Origin: Cymodocea nodosa
Taxonomy: Eukaryota; Streptophyta; Magnoliopsida; Alismatales; Cymodoceaceae
Direction of reading: 5' to 3'
DNA length: 64,000 bases
NCBI GenBank assembly: GCA_036874045.1
Contig: CM072336.1
Location: forward strand, 22,395,501-22,459,500
The notes under the pieces are model-generated. The model did no database searches, had not been told where the DNA came from, and worked only from the letters and a program-made list of their open reading frames with translations. The position numbers and the translations under genes were made by a program. Shown one piece after another: positions 38,371-50,908 of the stretch. Numbering within the stretch: the first letter of the stretch is position 1; each line of letters starts with the position of its first letter.

Positions 38371-38760
38371 GAGGTTAATGGGGCTGGGCGCCCAACCCCA
38401 TTAACCTCGTCCCCTGTCCGATGCTGATCGGACGGGCAGGACAGGGGTTGGGGGGGAGCGGAAGACGATGGACGGGGAGGAGGACCGACAACACACGGAC
38501 GGACGACATCGGGGACCGACGACGAACGACGGCGGCGTGGATCGACGACGAAGGACGACAATGCACAGGAGACGAACGATGACGATCGATGTCGACGATG
38601 CACGGATCGACCGATTTGTTCATATCCTCCCCGCGACACCTCATACCCCCCCTCAACCACCGCCCCCAATCCTTCCCCCGCCTAAACTTCCGCCCCCCGT
38701 CCGATCAGCATCGGACGGGGTATATGACTTTAGTGGGGGCTGCTGGCCCATTATGCCCTT
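38371..38760. mobile_element. GC-rich foldback structure upstream of PFK
   Basis: A near-perfect 38-bp palindrome lies at 38371-38408, centred on GGGCGCCC with GAGGTTAATGGGG arms. Next, the 21-bp block at 38416-38436 (core CCGATGCTGATCGGACGG) has its exact reverse complement at 38696-38716. Between them is a CGACGA-rich stretch of about 260 bp, strikingly GC-rich in an AT-rich setting. This organisation resembles a small foldback or MITE-type element. It ends about 140 bp before the PFK start codon, so it may lie in the promoter. Family unknown. Confidence 0.55.
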
Positions 38761-38897
38761 TAAATAATTAGATAACTGTGATAATTTGGCATGAACTCAT
38801 TTTAATATTGGTGGAATTCGCCTCTTGCATTTCTGTTTTTTGTCCGAATCCCACTTGTTCCCGTTCCATTCTCCGTGGTTCTCTTGCTCTCTTTAGG

Positions 38898-41800
38898 ATG
38901 GATCCCTCTCCTCCCGCCGGGCCGGAGGCGCCGATCCCGCGGCGGGCCTTCGGGATGTACTCGTGCCCGCAGCACTCCAGCTCCGGCAGCTTCATCGAGA
39001 CTTTGTACGGCGGAGACGGAAAGTACGTAGACGTCAGGGCGCCTACTCCGCCTGGTTTCGGGGACATCGATCCCTCCCCAGTCTCCTTCGTCCCGGGCGA
39101 CGAGAACGGGTACCCGACGAAGTTCCTCGAGGGGGATGGCGGGTTCGTGCTCGAGGACGTACCTCACCTCTCCGATTACATCCCCGATTTGCCTGTAAGT
39201 GGTGGGAGCTTATTTATCTGTTTGATAGGAGGATGATATATATTTTTTCTCGAGCTTTGGATATTTAGTTGCTGAGTTTTGGTCAATTCATAATATTTGG
39301 ATTGTTTGGGTTGGGATCTTATCGTGTATTGTCTGGTTATTTGATGCGGAATTTGTTTCAAATAGAAGCTGCCAAGAGAAATTTTTTTCACTTATATGAT
39401 GATCTTGTTTCTTCTTGCAGACTTACACGAATCCTTTGCAAGACAATCCATCATATGCTTCCGTTAAGTAAGTTGATCCTTAACTCCTCACATTTCCTTC
39501 TCAGTGCACTATCAAGATCTTCATCATAGCCTGACATTTTCCTAATTTTCCTAATTTCCCCCAGGCAATACTTCATCGACATGGATGATGCCGTTCAACA
39601 AGAAGTGAGCACTTCATCGTTTACATTTATTATTTTAAAGTTATAAATTTAATTCTTGACATCTACGATTGTCTTTTTTGGTATGGAAATCATATTGATA
39701 CATAACTTTTACATATTGTGACTGTACTGCTTATTCATATCTTCTCTTTGCAGGTTGTCGTTCGGAAAGGTAGTCGCAGAGGGATTCATTTTCGACGTGC
39801 TGGACCTCGGCAGAGGGTATGTGGCTTATTCTCTATATCTTGCAAGCCATTCAATTTCTTGATGCCTCGTAATGCATTTTCATGGATTTGAACAGGTGTA
39901 TTTCGAATCAGATGAAGTTCTTCCATGTATTGTAACATGTGGAGGCTTGTGCCCTGGATTGAACACTGTTATTAGAGAGATTGTTTGTGGTTTATCCTCC
40001 ATGTATGGCGTTAAAAGCATCTTGGGAATAGAGGTGGGAATTTTAGTTCCATTTAGCTAATCATGATAGTAGGAAAAAAATGATCTTTTTTTAGAAACGT
40101 CTTGCTAATGAAGGTAGTGTGGAACACCAATTGTTAGTTCCATCAAAGAGCTGCGTCACTTAAAGAATGCCAAGCATTAGTCATTTGGCTTGGGATATTG
40201 TCTTTTCCTCTGCATGCTTTGTTTTATTATCCATGGATGCATCTGGCTTCTGATTTACCATTCTTTGAATTCTGTTCGTGTATTTCATAAGAATTTTAGT
40301 ATAGCAAGATTAAAAAGTGGAGCTGGCAGGGCGGATACAGGGGCTTCTATGCACGCAACACCATTATGTTGACACCCAAAGTTGTTAATGATATCCACCA
40401 ACGAGGGGGGACAGTCCTTGGTACATCACGAGGTGGCCATGATACACTAAAAATTGTTGACAGCATTCAAGATCGTGGAGTCAACCAGGTAAATAGAAGT
40501 AAGACATTTCTTAGTGATGTCATACTTTATATTATGACCCTGATACGTGAATCCTAGTTTTGCTTTGTTGATATTTTTCTATTTTAGGTTTACATTATTG
40601 GAGGTGATGGAACACAAAGAGGGGCTTCTGTGATTTTTGAGGTAACAAAACAATTTCGTATGTGGAATTTCTTCATCTACTTCTGTTTAGTACTTGGCCA
40701 TTATTGATGGTGAATAAACTTCTAATGGAAAATGCATTATGACTGACCAGGATAGGTTGGTTCCTGAAATGTCATGTATCTATTATTTCTCTCTTGCAGG
40801 AAATTCGAAAGCGTGGCTTAAAAGTCTCTGTTGTTGGGATCCCCAAAACCATTGATAATGACATTGCAGTATGGTTTTGTTACCAGGAAGTTAATGCTTT
40901 CAATAATATACCTTTTGTGTTACATTTGTTTATCTATATCTTTTGCTTGTCTTCAAACAGGTCATAGACAAGTCCTTTGGATTTGATAGTGCTGTAGAAG
41001 AGGCCCAAAGAGCTATCAATGCTGCACATGTGGAAGCTCTAAGTGCTGAAAATGGCATTGGTGTTGTGAAGTTAATGGGTCGCTACAGTGGTTAGTTTTC
41101 TCTTTCTATGACAGTTTGTGAACTTAAACGCTAACTTTTCTGAAAGTCAACTTATATGTTGGATCTCAGAGAATAAAGAGTAATTACCTTCAACTTATTA
41201 ATTTATTCTAAGGATCCTCATGCCAATTGTTTTAAGTTTCAATGTTTTAAATTTCATTTTATTTAAGAAATTTGAATGTTGCTGTTAGAGTTAAAAATGT
41301 GAAAAAAAGTTTCCATAAAAATAAAATAGGAACAATAAAAATGTCATTTCATGTGTGTGCAATTCTTCAATCTGATATGGCTAAATGGGTGTTCATTTGC
41401 AGGTTTCATTGCAATGTATGCAACTCTTGCTAGCCGAGACGTGGTATGTGTTGTAATATAATGTATGTATTTTACTCATGTTATGTGGCTTTTATGCATG
41501 TGTAGTCTCTCTTGATCAGTTCCTCTATTAATGAAACTTCCTTTTCTGTTTTCAGAGTCCCAATCACATGTTTTTTTTTTATTGCAGTAAAATCTTTGAC
41601 CTTTTGTCACTTTTTTCTGCAGGATTGCTGTCTAATTCCGGAGTCACCATTTTACTTAGAAGGCCATGGAGGGCTGTTTGAATTCACTGAAAAACGGCTC
41701 AGAGAGAATGGCCATGTGGTTATTGTGGTGGCAGAGGGTGCAGGGCAAGAGCTTATGTCTGAAAGCTTGCATAACATGAATATGGAGGATCCCTCTGGAA

Positions 41801-43410
41801 ACAAATTACTCCTTGATGTTGGGATGTGGCTATCTCAGAAGATAAAGGTTATTGTGTCAACAATTTTCATTATGCTGCTTTTATTTTTGTTTTTAATTTT
41901 TTTACATGTTATTCTCCTATCAGTGAATCACTTTTTACTAATAATAACCGAACTTTTGATTGCTATTCAATGTTTTTGTCAGTGCTCCTGCCATTGATAC
42001 TTGGTTAGACTTTTTTATATAGCTGAAAAAGAGTATATATTTTTGTGTGCCGTTGTATGTGTATTGGGAACCATTCTTCAAACTTTTATTGTTAGGGTCT
42101 GAATAACATCTAACATTTCTTATATTTGCAGGAACATTTCAGCAAAAGGCGGAAGATGTTGATTACTCTCAAATATATAGGTCTGTCAAGGAAAATGTCA
42201 ATTTCCAGTTTGTGCAATTTTAGATTGTTTATAGAATTGTTTTATCTGACAGTAATATTAATGGCCAACAGATCCAACATACATGATTCGTGCAATTCCA
42301 AGTAATGCATCTGACAATGTATACTGTACATTGCTAGCTCAAAGTGCTGTGCATGGTGCAATGGCAGGATTTACAGGCTTTATTGTAGGGCCTGTTAATG
42401 GAAGACATGCATATATACCATTTTACGTAAGCTAAATCTTAGCTGAATTTTTTTCGTGGATAATGTGAGAGTATCTTTTACCAATGAAGTTCCATTTTAT
42501 AAATAGGAGATTTCTGCAAGATATTTGTTACATAGTTGAGATCATAGCTGATGTTTGCGACAAGTGTGTACTTCTAGATATTATCACGTTCTTTAGAAGT
42601 TATTTATGATCCAAAGCTCCTGCAATTTAATTTCGATCAATGTCAATCGGCCAACATCATTATGGATTTGGTAGAGCATCGTATTTCTTAAAAAGATATG
42701 CTTTCGTTAGTGCTCACAATGTCTGGTAACTTTATGGTCCTTTGTCTGATATTATGCTATTTAGATGCCCTTCAAACATAAATTAGTATTGATTAGTATA
42801 TAGACTACGGCTGTGAAGAACCCATCTCATTTTATCTTTTCAATAGCAGTAAACACATATTTATAGTGATTATTTGCATAAACTATGATTATGATGCACC
42901 TGAACCTTGCTTGGACTACCATTTCACCACCAGTTGAAAACATAAACAAACAGTGATTATTGTAAAAACTATGATTATGAAGCACCTGGCTTATACTACT
43001 ATTTCACCGGCACTTGAAAGAATAAATTGATGGTACTTATTGAATAAACTATGATTATGAAGCATCTGGCTTTTTATACTATTTAATCAGCAGTTGAAAA
43101 AGTATTTAACATTGGTCAAATCGGTAGCCCCATATATATATAATATTTCATATCATGATTTGACAAGGGAGTTATTTTAATTTATGTACAGAGAATCACA
43201 GAGACTCAGAACAAGGTGGTTATCACTGACAGGATGTGGGCAAGGTTACTTTCTTCCACTAACCAGCCTAGTTTTCAGAACTACAACAATGTTAGAGCAA
43301 AGGAGAGGGTAATGCCCACACGAGTGCTTACGGTTGCTCCAAGCTTCTCTGATAATAGTATGCAAAATGCCAACGAAGAAGATGAAATTATTACCACCAG
43401 CAGCAATTGA
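38898..43410 (+). CDS. PFK3: ATP-dependent 6-phosphofructokinase (plant cytosolic type, 14 exons)
   Basis: Exons read: 38898-39194, 39421-39467, 39565-39604, 39754-39816, 39896-40033, 40330-40488, 40588-40641, 40800-40868, 40961-41090, 41403-41443, 41623-41847, 42132-42180, 42272-42426, 43192-43410; 561 residues with all phases consistent. It phosphorylates fructose 6-phosphate to fructose 1,6-bisphosphate in glycolysis. Key motifs: GGLCPGLN (165-172), the nucleotide-binding GGDGT (253-257, Gly rather than the second Asp of PPi-dependent enzymes, so ATP is expected), catalytic PKTIDNDI (281-288), MGRYSG (328-333), and the substrate-site region [11 protein letters not shown] in exon 11. The core matches Arabidopsis PFK3 best from memory; the paralogue number is less certain than the family. 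No chloroplast transit peptide is apparent. The N-terminus is about 75 residues longer than I remember for PFK3 and is Pro/Gly-rich. Exon 1 is GC-rich. AATAAA at 43857 is a likely polyadenylation signal. The gene looks intact. Confidence 0.94.
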
Positions 43411-44640
43411 TGAAGTGAGCAAGCTTATAAAAGCTTCATGGATATCTGTTAAGTAGCTGCGAGATTTAGGAATATCTGTGGTCCAGATCAGAAAATAATT
43501 TGAGTCATCCATGAAGGTATATACATACAGTCTCATCAGTGAATAATTGTGAAATACAAAGTGGTACTGTAATTTCTGCAAGCACACCTTTTAGATCTGC
43601 AGATTGTTAGTGTTTGGTTTGCTTTTTTGCCAATCTACTCTCTTCTGTGCCCAGACGATTTGCTCATCATTCTTCTGTAAAATCACTCTCCCTTGGGCTC
43701 TACTGGCTTTTAAAAGCGTACTGTGTTTTCTTTTTTTTCCAGCCTACCGCTATTCGAACACCGTGATACTGAAAATGGGCTAAATTTCTTGACTGTGTTA
43801 CTTGTAATTTTTGATTGTCATTTTTATTTTTCCTTGTAAATACACGAGTCTGTGAAAATAAAATTTTATGGAACACATTATTAGATGATTATAAATATAT
43901 GATAAAATTTTTACTTAAATCAAATAAATATTTGTCTTTGATCTTAAGTTTTCAACCATCAGAGAAAGAAATAGCAGTCAATATAATTTGAATTGAAGAA
44001 CACTACTTCAGCATGGACGGGACCCAACGTTGGCAAGTCTAACCTAGATATGATTGTCATGGTTTCGCATTATGAGGGTGCACAGGCCTTTAGACAAAAA
44101 AGAAGAAAGAGAAAGGGACGAAAGGAAGAAAGAGTGTAGGATGCACATTATAAGGGTTTTTCACCTTCTAAAATTTTTGGACAGTACAAATCCCTCGTAA
44201 ATACAGAAATAGAAATCTATATTGTTATTAAAGAAAAATTGTAGAGAGAACCTGAAGGACAAAAGGAATTAATTATGAACTTGTAGGACAGGAATTGCGA
44301 GAGGTCGAAATAGGTTAGCTTCTTCTCTGGGAGAGAAAACTTCAAGTAATTTAATGAACTAGAGCTAGCTGGAGCAAGGCTTGTTTGCCATGCTTTTGAT
44401 CTGGAGTAGTTCGTGGAATACCATGAACGAAATGACAGTAAAGAGGAGTGGCTTGCATGTATAGATCGTGGTAATCCTCCTGATCTGAGACAGATTTGTG
44501 TAGTATATAAATCAGATGTAGAAACAAAGGAAAGAAGACAAAAAGTTCTGTACAGCACTATGGTTGCTCTACTACTGATCAACTAACCAGTGAGGTTCTA
44601 GGCACCACTAAGCCAACTCTGCTTCTTTTTTTTTATTAAA
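43411..44640. other. PFK 3' UTR and spacer
   Basis: AATAAA is at 43857-43862. Beyond about 43900 the spacer has no recognised gene; the open minus-strand frame 44582-44217 is matched by a broken version in unit 2, so it is not conserved as a gene. Confidence 0.5.
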
Positions 44641-44649
44641 AAAGAAGGA

Positions 44650-47600
44650 AAACTTCTTGATCTACTTATGTGTTGAAGGTGCAGAGTTCTCGCCAACAGT
44701 CTTGATTGTTTCCATATTTTGATTTTTCCCTTTTTTGGAAATGTAGAACCTTTTAATTTCGAATTGCAGAGATTTTGAGAACGAGGCCACCATTATTCAT
44801 TTAAAAAATATCTTCCAGAAAGAACAGCTGTAGATAGTTGCCGTCCTTGAATCGTTTCCTGGTGCAGTGTGGATCCACGAAATTAGCCGTAAACCTGGTA
44901 TGGATTGTTGCCTTGCCAATGCTGTCTTAGGCAACAAGTGTCATCCTTTATAGTGGAATTCAGTGATCGCCAACATTTCCTGTTTTCAGTGGTTTATGTT
45001 GTGACAAAAAAAAATCTTTAAGAAGGTTGCTTTGGTAGGAGATTTATGATCTTAGTAGTGACATAGTTGATGACAAGCTAGACTTAGGTGATTGGTGGTG
45101 AGTTTACTACGGTTTGTGGGGAAGAGAAACATGTTCGTCTAATTGGGATGGATCAGCTTGGGGTGGATAAAATTAACCTGCTCATCCACTTTGTAGTTTT
45201 GAGGAAGCTGGTGGTCATTGTGGAAATCTTTTCTCTTCTTGCAATAATCAAATAGAATCCAAGTTTACGGGAGATTGGATCGTGTGCTCGTTAACTAAGC
45301 TCTAGCTATAGGTTAACATCCTTTTTGCACATTATCTCACCAAATTACACTTTGACCATTCCACCATGCTAGTGAAAGCTACGCAGAATAGAACTTGGGG
45401 AGCTTTGCCATTCCAGTTTCCAAGCATGCAGACCACTCCTGAGTGGTTGGTGTTGGCTGTGGAATGTGTGTGGAAAAATATTAATTAGTCCCATCCTGTT
45501 TATAGAGTTAGAAGAAAAATTTAAGAAGTCAAAAGGATTCTTAAAGGTTGGAACAAGGTGGTGTTTGGAGATGTTAACGCTCACTATGATGGGTTGTTGG
45601 TCCCTGAAATTAAAAAAATCTGCACACTTCTGAAGGTTGCTACTCAAGTGGAGACCTTTTGTTGGTTATTCCTAGTTTTATGACGCAGATTGATAATTAG
45701 TGCTTATGCACGCCCCCCATGGATTAGGAAATTAAAGAAGCTCTCTTTTCCATGAAGGGGGATTGGACTCTTATTAGGTTGGATGGATTTACTGTAGGTT
45801 TTTTTCCAATCTTATTCGGACATGAAATGTAGGAGAGGCCATAAAGCTATCTTGGAAGGTGCTTTGGTGAATCATGCATGGAAGACAGCTTTCTTATCTC
45901 TCATGCCAAAGAAAGATGGTCTTGAAGATTTTCGTGAATTTAGGTTTATAAGTCTTTACAACGTCACCTATAAAATTCTGACGAAGATCATAACAAATAG
46001 GCTTACTCTACTTCTAAACAAGCTTATTTTTGAGTTTTGACTGCTAAGGGGATTTATGGAAGGCCATCTGATTTTTGACAGTATAGCTATTACCCAAGAG
46101 TTGATATAGTGAATTGACAAAGGTGATGGTGGTGGGAATTTAATGGAAAAAACATATGTAGAGTGGAATGACCATTTCTTTATGATGTTTTAAGAAGATT
46201 TGGTTTTTCAAGCACCTGGATTAGTCTCATTCAAAGATGCATCGAAGATAATAGCTTTGCAGTCTTGGTGGAGAACACTCGTTCTCCTTTCCTCAAGGTC
46301 TCTAGAGGCATAAGACAAGGTAATCCCTTCTCACCCAACTTGTTCATACTAGATGAAGAGGTTCTCAATAGGGGCCTAAAGTATTTAGTTTCCAACAATT
46401 TAATTGGTCTTTACAAGTCGGGCATAGATGGTTTAACTATTTCATATCCTTTTTTGCTAATGATATGATTCAATTCCTTGATGGGCATAAACAATTTGTT
46501 GAGAAGGTCATGAACTTCCTGGATGATTTCCAGAAGACCTTGGGTGAAAAAATTAATAAAACATGCTCCATTTAAAGATCTGGGCTATATAACTTCTTAG
46601 GCCGAAACTGAAATCAGATATTTTAAGGGATTGGTGAAGAAGATTAAGAGAAACTCGCAGGTTGGAAAAGTATGCTCCTAAGCTTTGATGGTCGTCTCGT
46701 GCTTATTAAGCATGTCTGATCTAATATCCTTATCCATATGTTGAGTATTTTTGATATCCTCTAAAGCATCATTGAGAAAATTTAGAAAATCATGGTTAAC
46801 TTTCTTTGGGCTGGTAATCAGGAGAAGCGCAAAAATCAAATCATTGGGTGGGTTGACATGTTTTAGCCAGACTAATAGAGGTAGGTGACTTGGGCGTCAG
46901 AGACTTGAAAGAGCTCATGGTAGCACTTAAGATAAAAATGGCTTGGAGGTTAACGTCTTTGGGCTCCTTTTGTTGGTCAGATTTATGAAGTTCCTACATG
47001 GCAAGTTGGATGTGTCTTATAGAAATAATAAGGAACCAGCTCAAGTGAAAAATCTCAAAGCTGCTTGGCTGGAGGTTTGGAAGCTTGTGAGGTGGTGCAG
47101 GTTCCATTAGCTTTGGCATGATCGGTGGCTTCATTGTGGAATAATCCCTGTAGACCACATCAATCCACTAGATTTTGTAGCTCATCTTATGGTTGAAGAA
47201 GTTAATAATAACAGAACTATCCTCAAGGATTTACATCTTACTAGTAACTTGTAGGTGGAGGTTCATGCCATGCTTGATAATGTGCATTAGGACAAATTTT
47301 CCTGGATTTGGATGAGAGATGGGGTTCTCACGATGAAAACAATGTGGGAAGCTACTCGAATCAAATATAATTAATATTAAGGGATTCGTGCTAATCTTTT
47401 GCTACCTAAAATCTTTTTTTACATGTGACATTTGTTTCGGAATGGCCTTTACCACGTCGGATCAAAAAGAATACCAATTGCATCATCTATCCTTTACCAC
47501 GTCAACCATAATCGGCTAGGGGGATGGATTCTAAGGACCACATTTTTTATGCTGGTGACTGGACGATGCTTGGCCGATTATATATGATACCAAAGTACCT
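44650..47600 (+). mobile_element. Dead L1-type LINE, unit 1 copy
   Basis: Pieces follow the plant L1 order: an endonuclease C-terminal sign GRLDRVLVN at about 45270; reverse transcriptase start with LVNHAWKTAFLSLMPKK and FRFISLYNVTYKILTKII (45850-46020); SRGIRQGNPFSPNLF (about 46300); an FANDM box in place of FADD (about 46455); and a C-terminal zinc-binding zf-RVT-like region (about 47400-47580). Stops and frameshifts are frequent and shared with the unit 2 copy, so it was dead before the duplication. The 5' boundary and target-site duplication are not defined. Confidence 0.82.
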
Positions 47601-48127
47601 CCTCCATATCAATATCACAAGAGAACATTTTTCCATGTTAGTGATTTTCTTTTCTTAGGCTTCAAATCGAACAAAAATCTTCTTCATTTCATATAAACCA
47701 AAAGATCACATATATTTGCTGCCAAGGAGAGAAAATTATATACATATATAGGTGGAAAGATCATGCAGAAGTACGCGTATGAAGGATATTATGATCATAT
47801 TTTATTAATTTCTATTAGATAATAACCTTTTTAGACCAACAAACAGTTATATAGGAAAATTAATATAAACAGCAGAAATTTCTAATTAAAGCATCATTTT
47901 CTGAGTGCTTACAGCCATGCTTGTGCTAGCATATATATATATATGCAAATAGCTGGAAAGATATAAAACATGGTACATAATGGCCTTCATGTCAGGTTCT
48001 ATGTAAGAAAGGAGAATAATTATAAAGGCATTTGACGGGCTAGTTGATTCAAGGAAACAAATTTCTAATACATATTGTCATATATGCTTCATTTAGATAT
48101 ATATATCGTTTCCAAATTTACTTTTCC

Positions 48128-48160
<33 letters not shown>

Positions 48161-48572
48161 TCTTGCTGAAATGTTGGCATCTTCATTTTGACATCTTGCA
48201 CTGCTGTTACAAAATTAAATGAAGCTATCATATATATATAAATGGTCACTTTTGTTGGGCAATGCTAGTCTTGTAAAACAGCAAGAGTAATTCTTACATG
48301 GTTTATAAATATGTAATATTAGTGATTAGTGACCTCCACAAATTTGATCTGAGTAGAATATATTAATGATAGGAATTCATTCATAAGTTGCACGATATTG
48401 TTTGAATTATTGACCATTTCCAGCTGGCCAGGAAGCCTGACCAAGTTTGCTTGCACATTGACCTTCTATTGGGGAAGGTTATAATTGCCTTAAGGAGCGT
48501 GGTCAGTGATCAAAATAACTACTGGCTAAAGCTAATTAGTTGGATAATCCAAGTTCCGAGAGAAGGGGATCG
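47601..48572. other. Spacer upstream of RLK copy 1
   Basis: Likely promoter and 5' leader of the receptor gene. It includes TA runs (47930-47944, 48132-48141) and a TG run (48142-48160). No gene. Confidence 0.45.
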
Positions 48573-50908
48573 ATGGATGGCCATGGACGAAGATGTGTAA
48601 TAATGGCTGCTGTGCTCCTTGCATCCATTGCTTTTGTCCACGGGCATTCAACTTCTGGTATGTGACATGGATATCAACCTTGTCCTCTATTCTAACGTCG
48701 ATTTCTCCCCATGAATTTGATTCTGGCTTGTGTTTACTTATGCATCTCCAAATTCATACTCGATCTTGCCAGATTTCATAAACATTGATTGTGGAAAGTC
48801 TAGATATCACAACTCTAGCAACCCAGACACGGGGTTATGGTATGTTACAGATCATGACTTCGTTGATTCTGGTGAGATCCACAAGGTCTCTTCAATGCTT
48901 GACTACCCGAAAGAATACCCTCAGGAGTTGTTTGACTTGAGAAGCTTCCCCAATGGGAGAAGGAACTGCTATAGGGTTAAACCCATCAAACAGGGACGTA
49001 AGTATCTTGTACGTGCTTCTTTTTTGTATGGGAACTACGACGGGAAAAATCAACCCCCAACCTTTGATCTTAACATGGGCATCAACTTTTTGGCAAATGT
49101 TTCGCTGACTAGAGAAAATGTTTACGAGCACTACGAAGCAATGGTTATTGCAACATTAGACACAATTTCTATTTGTTTGATCAATAAGGGCAAGGGGGCC
49201 CCATTCATATCTACCTTAGAGTTACGACCTCTTCCTGATGAATTATATCCTGGACTAAATGTATTTAACAAATATCTAGTTACATGGGGAAGGTTCAGTT
49301 TCACAAAGGGCGACCTAAGGTATGGAGAGATCAATTACACCTTCACTATCAATATATATTGTCAAGTATATATATATAACAAGAGAATACTAAAGTAAAT
49401 AGATATTGCTTATTTATATTTACCATTACTTATCACGTAATTAGGTACCCAGTCGATGTTTATGATCGCCTTTGGAGGGGACTAATACTTAAATTCAACA
49501 TTGTGACCACCAGACGCCGTGTTTCTACGCCTGACAAGGGTTTCAAGCCACCATCAAAAGTAATGCAGACTGCGCATTCTCTACATAACTTGTCAGACTT
49601 TAGTATTGGTTTCAATGCAACCAAAGAAAGTGCGGAATACCAATCTTCAAAGTATTATGTTGCCATACATGTGGCTGAGATCGAAGAACTTGAATATTAT
49701 GAGAAGAGAGTGTTCAGTATTTCATGGAATGAGGAAAAATTGATCGAAAGTTTCACACCTCGATATCTCAAAACTACCACCATTGCCACATCTACGCCCA
49801 AGAAGATGGGAAAAGTAAAATTGCTTTTCTCAGCAATGAATGGATCGACAAAGTCTCCCATCATTAATGCTATAGAGGTGTTCATCGTCAATGACATAAA
49901 ATCTGAAACTGAGACAACCGATGGTACCTTCAATCACAATGACTACATAAATTACTCAAGCGGTTATGCCGATTTTGTAATCTAACTCATGCTTGAATGA
50001 AAATTCACCAGCAAATGCCATGTTTGAGCTAAAGAAGCTATACAAGTTGCAGAGGAACTGGCAAGGTGATCCATGCCTTCCGAATTATCTATCATGGGAG
50101 GGGTTGAATTGTAGCTATGAGCACTCCAAAAGAAGTCCCCGTGTCATCCGCCTGTAGGCCATCTTCTTCATCTCAACAATGATATTTGCAATTGAATTTG
50201 TTGAGTCAGAACAGTCCTAACCAATGTCAATAGTTATCGATACCGTAATATATTTATTATTAATGGGTTTGATAGTTAATAATACGATATGTTTTAATCA
50301 CAGGGACCTATCTTCTGGTGGATTGGAAGGTAAGATAGAAAATGCTTTTGGCAAGCTTGCACGACTACAATACCTGTGAGTTCACTAGCTCTTTACATAT
50401 ATGCAGAATCTTTTTTTTTACTTAGTGATGTATGTGACACACACAACATGATTATTGATAAACAGGGATTTATCAAACAATAAGTTAACAGGTGCAATCC
50501 CCGACATCCTTGCAAGGCTTGAGCATCTTAAGTACTTGTAAGTGTAGACATATTCTTAAATTAACATTATTAAGCTTGAAGGCCAAACCTAGAAGAAAGG
50601 AGCAATATTATACTAGTTGATCAAATCTACATTTCAAACTACAGGAATTTATCATACAACGGACTAAGTGGATCGATCCCTAAGGAGCTTCTGGATCGAA
50701 GTGATTCTGGAACACTTACATTAAGGTATGAGCGTCGACATTTGATTATGTGCCAAGAAGATTAATTTTAGAGGTGATAATTAATAATTAAAAATATATA
50801 TATGTTTACACAAATTTTGATTGAAGATGGCAATATTATCTAAATTGTTTTCGTATATTTAAATTTAGCGTCGAAGGCAACACTGATTTGAATCCTAAAG
50901 TGGCGTAG
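48573..50908 (+). CDS. Malectin-like LRR receptor (LRR-RLK subfamily I), truncated ectodomain copy
   Basis: Exons read: 48573-48657, 48773-49319, 49445-49923, 50012-50153, 50304-50375, 50466-50537, 50645-50725, 50869-50908; 505 residues, open throughout. Order: signal peptide (AAVLLASIAFVHG); malectin-like domain about residues 30-370 (FINIDCG, GLWYVTDHDF, RNCYRVKP, VRASFLYGNYDG, and YYVAIHVAEIEELEYYEKR in its second half); the NWQGDPCLP and SWEGLNCSYEH segment; three LRR exons of 72-81 bp (LDLSSGGLEGKI, DLSNNKLTGAIP, NLSYNGLSGSIP). The family normally continues with a transmembrane helix and Ser/Thr kinase. Here the sequence homologous to the transmembrane exon of the second copy is lost at about 50893 and the frame ends at TAG 50906-50908 in foreign DNA, so the predicted product would be secreted, not membrane-bound. 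A kinase exon survives downstream at 53478. It could be a pseudogene or a receptor-like decoy; expression is unknown. Confidence 0.8.

Noticed and set aside
38349-38669. Minus-strand open frames rich in Arg and Ser across the GC-rich block upstream of PFK
   Set aside because: They result from low-complexity CGACGA-type sequence read in several frames and show no domain or splice context.
44217-44582. A 121-residue minus-strand frame downstream of PFK as a possible gene
   Set aside because: In the duplicated copy the frame is broken by a small indel while the DNA is otherwise nearly identical, and no family resemblance was seen.
48892-49334. Minus-strand frames opposite RLK exon 2
   Set aside because: They are antisense shadows of the malectin-like exon and recur at the homologous site in the second copy for the same reason.
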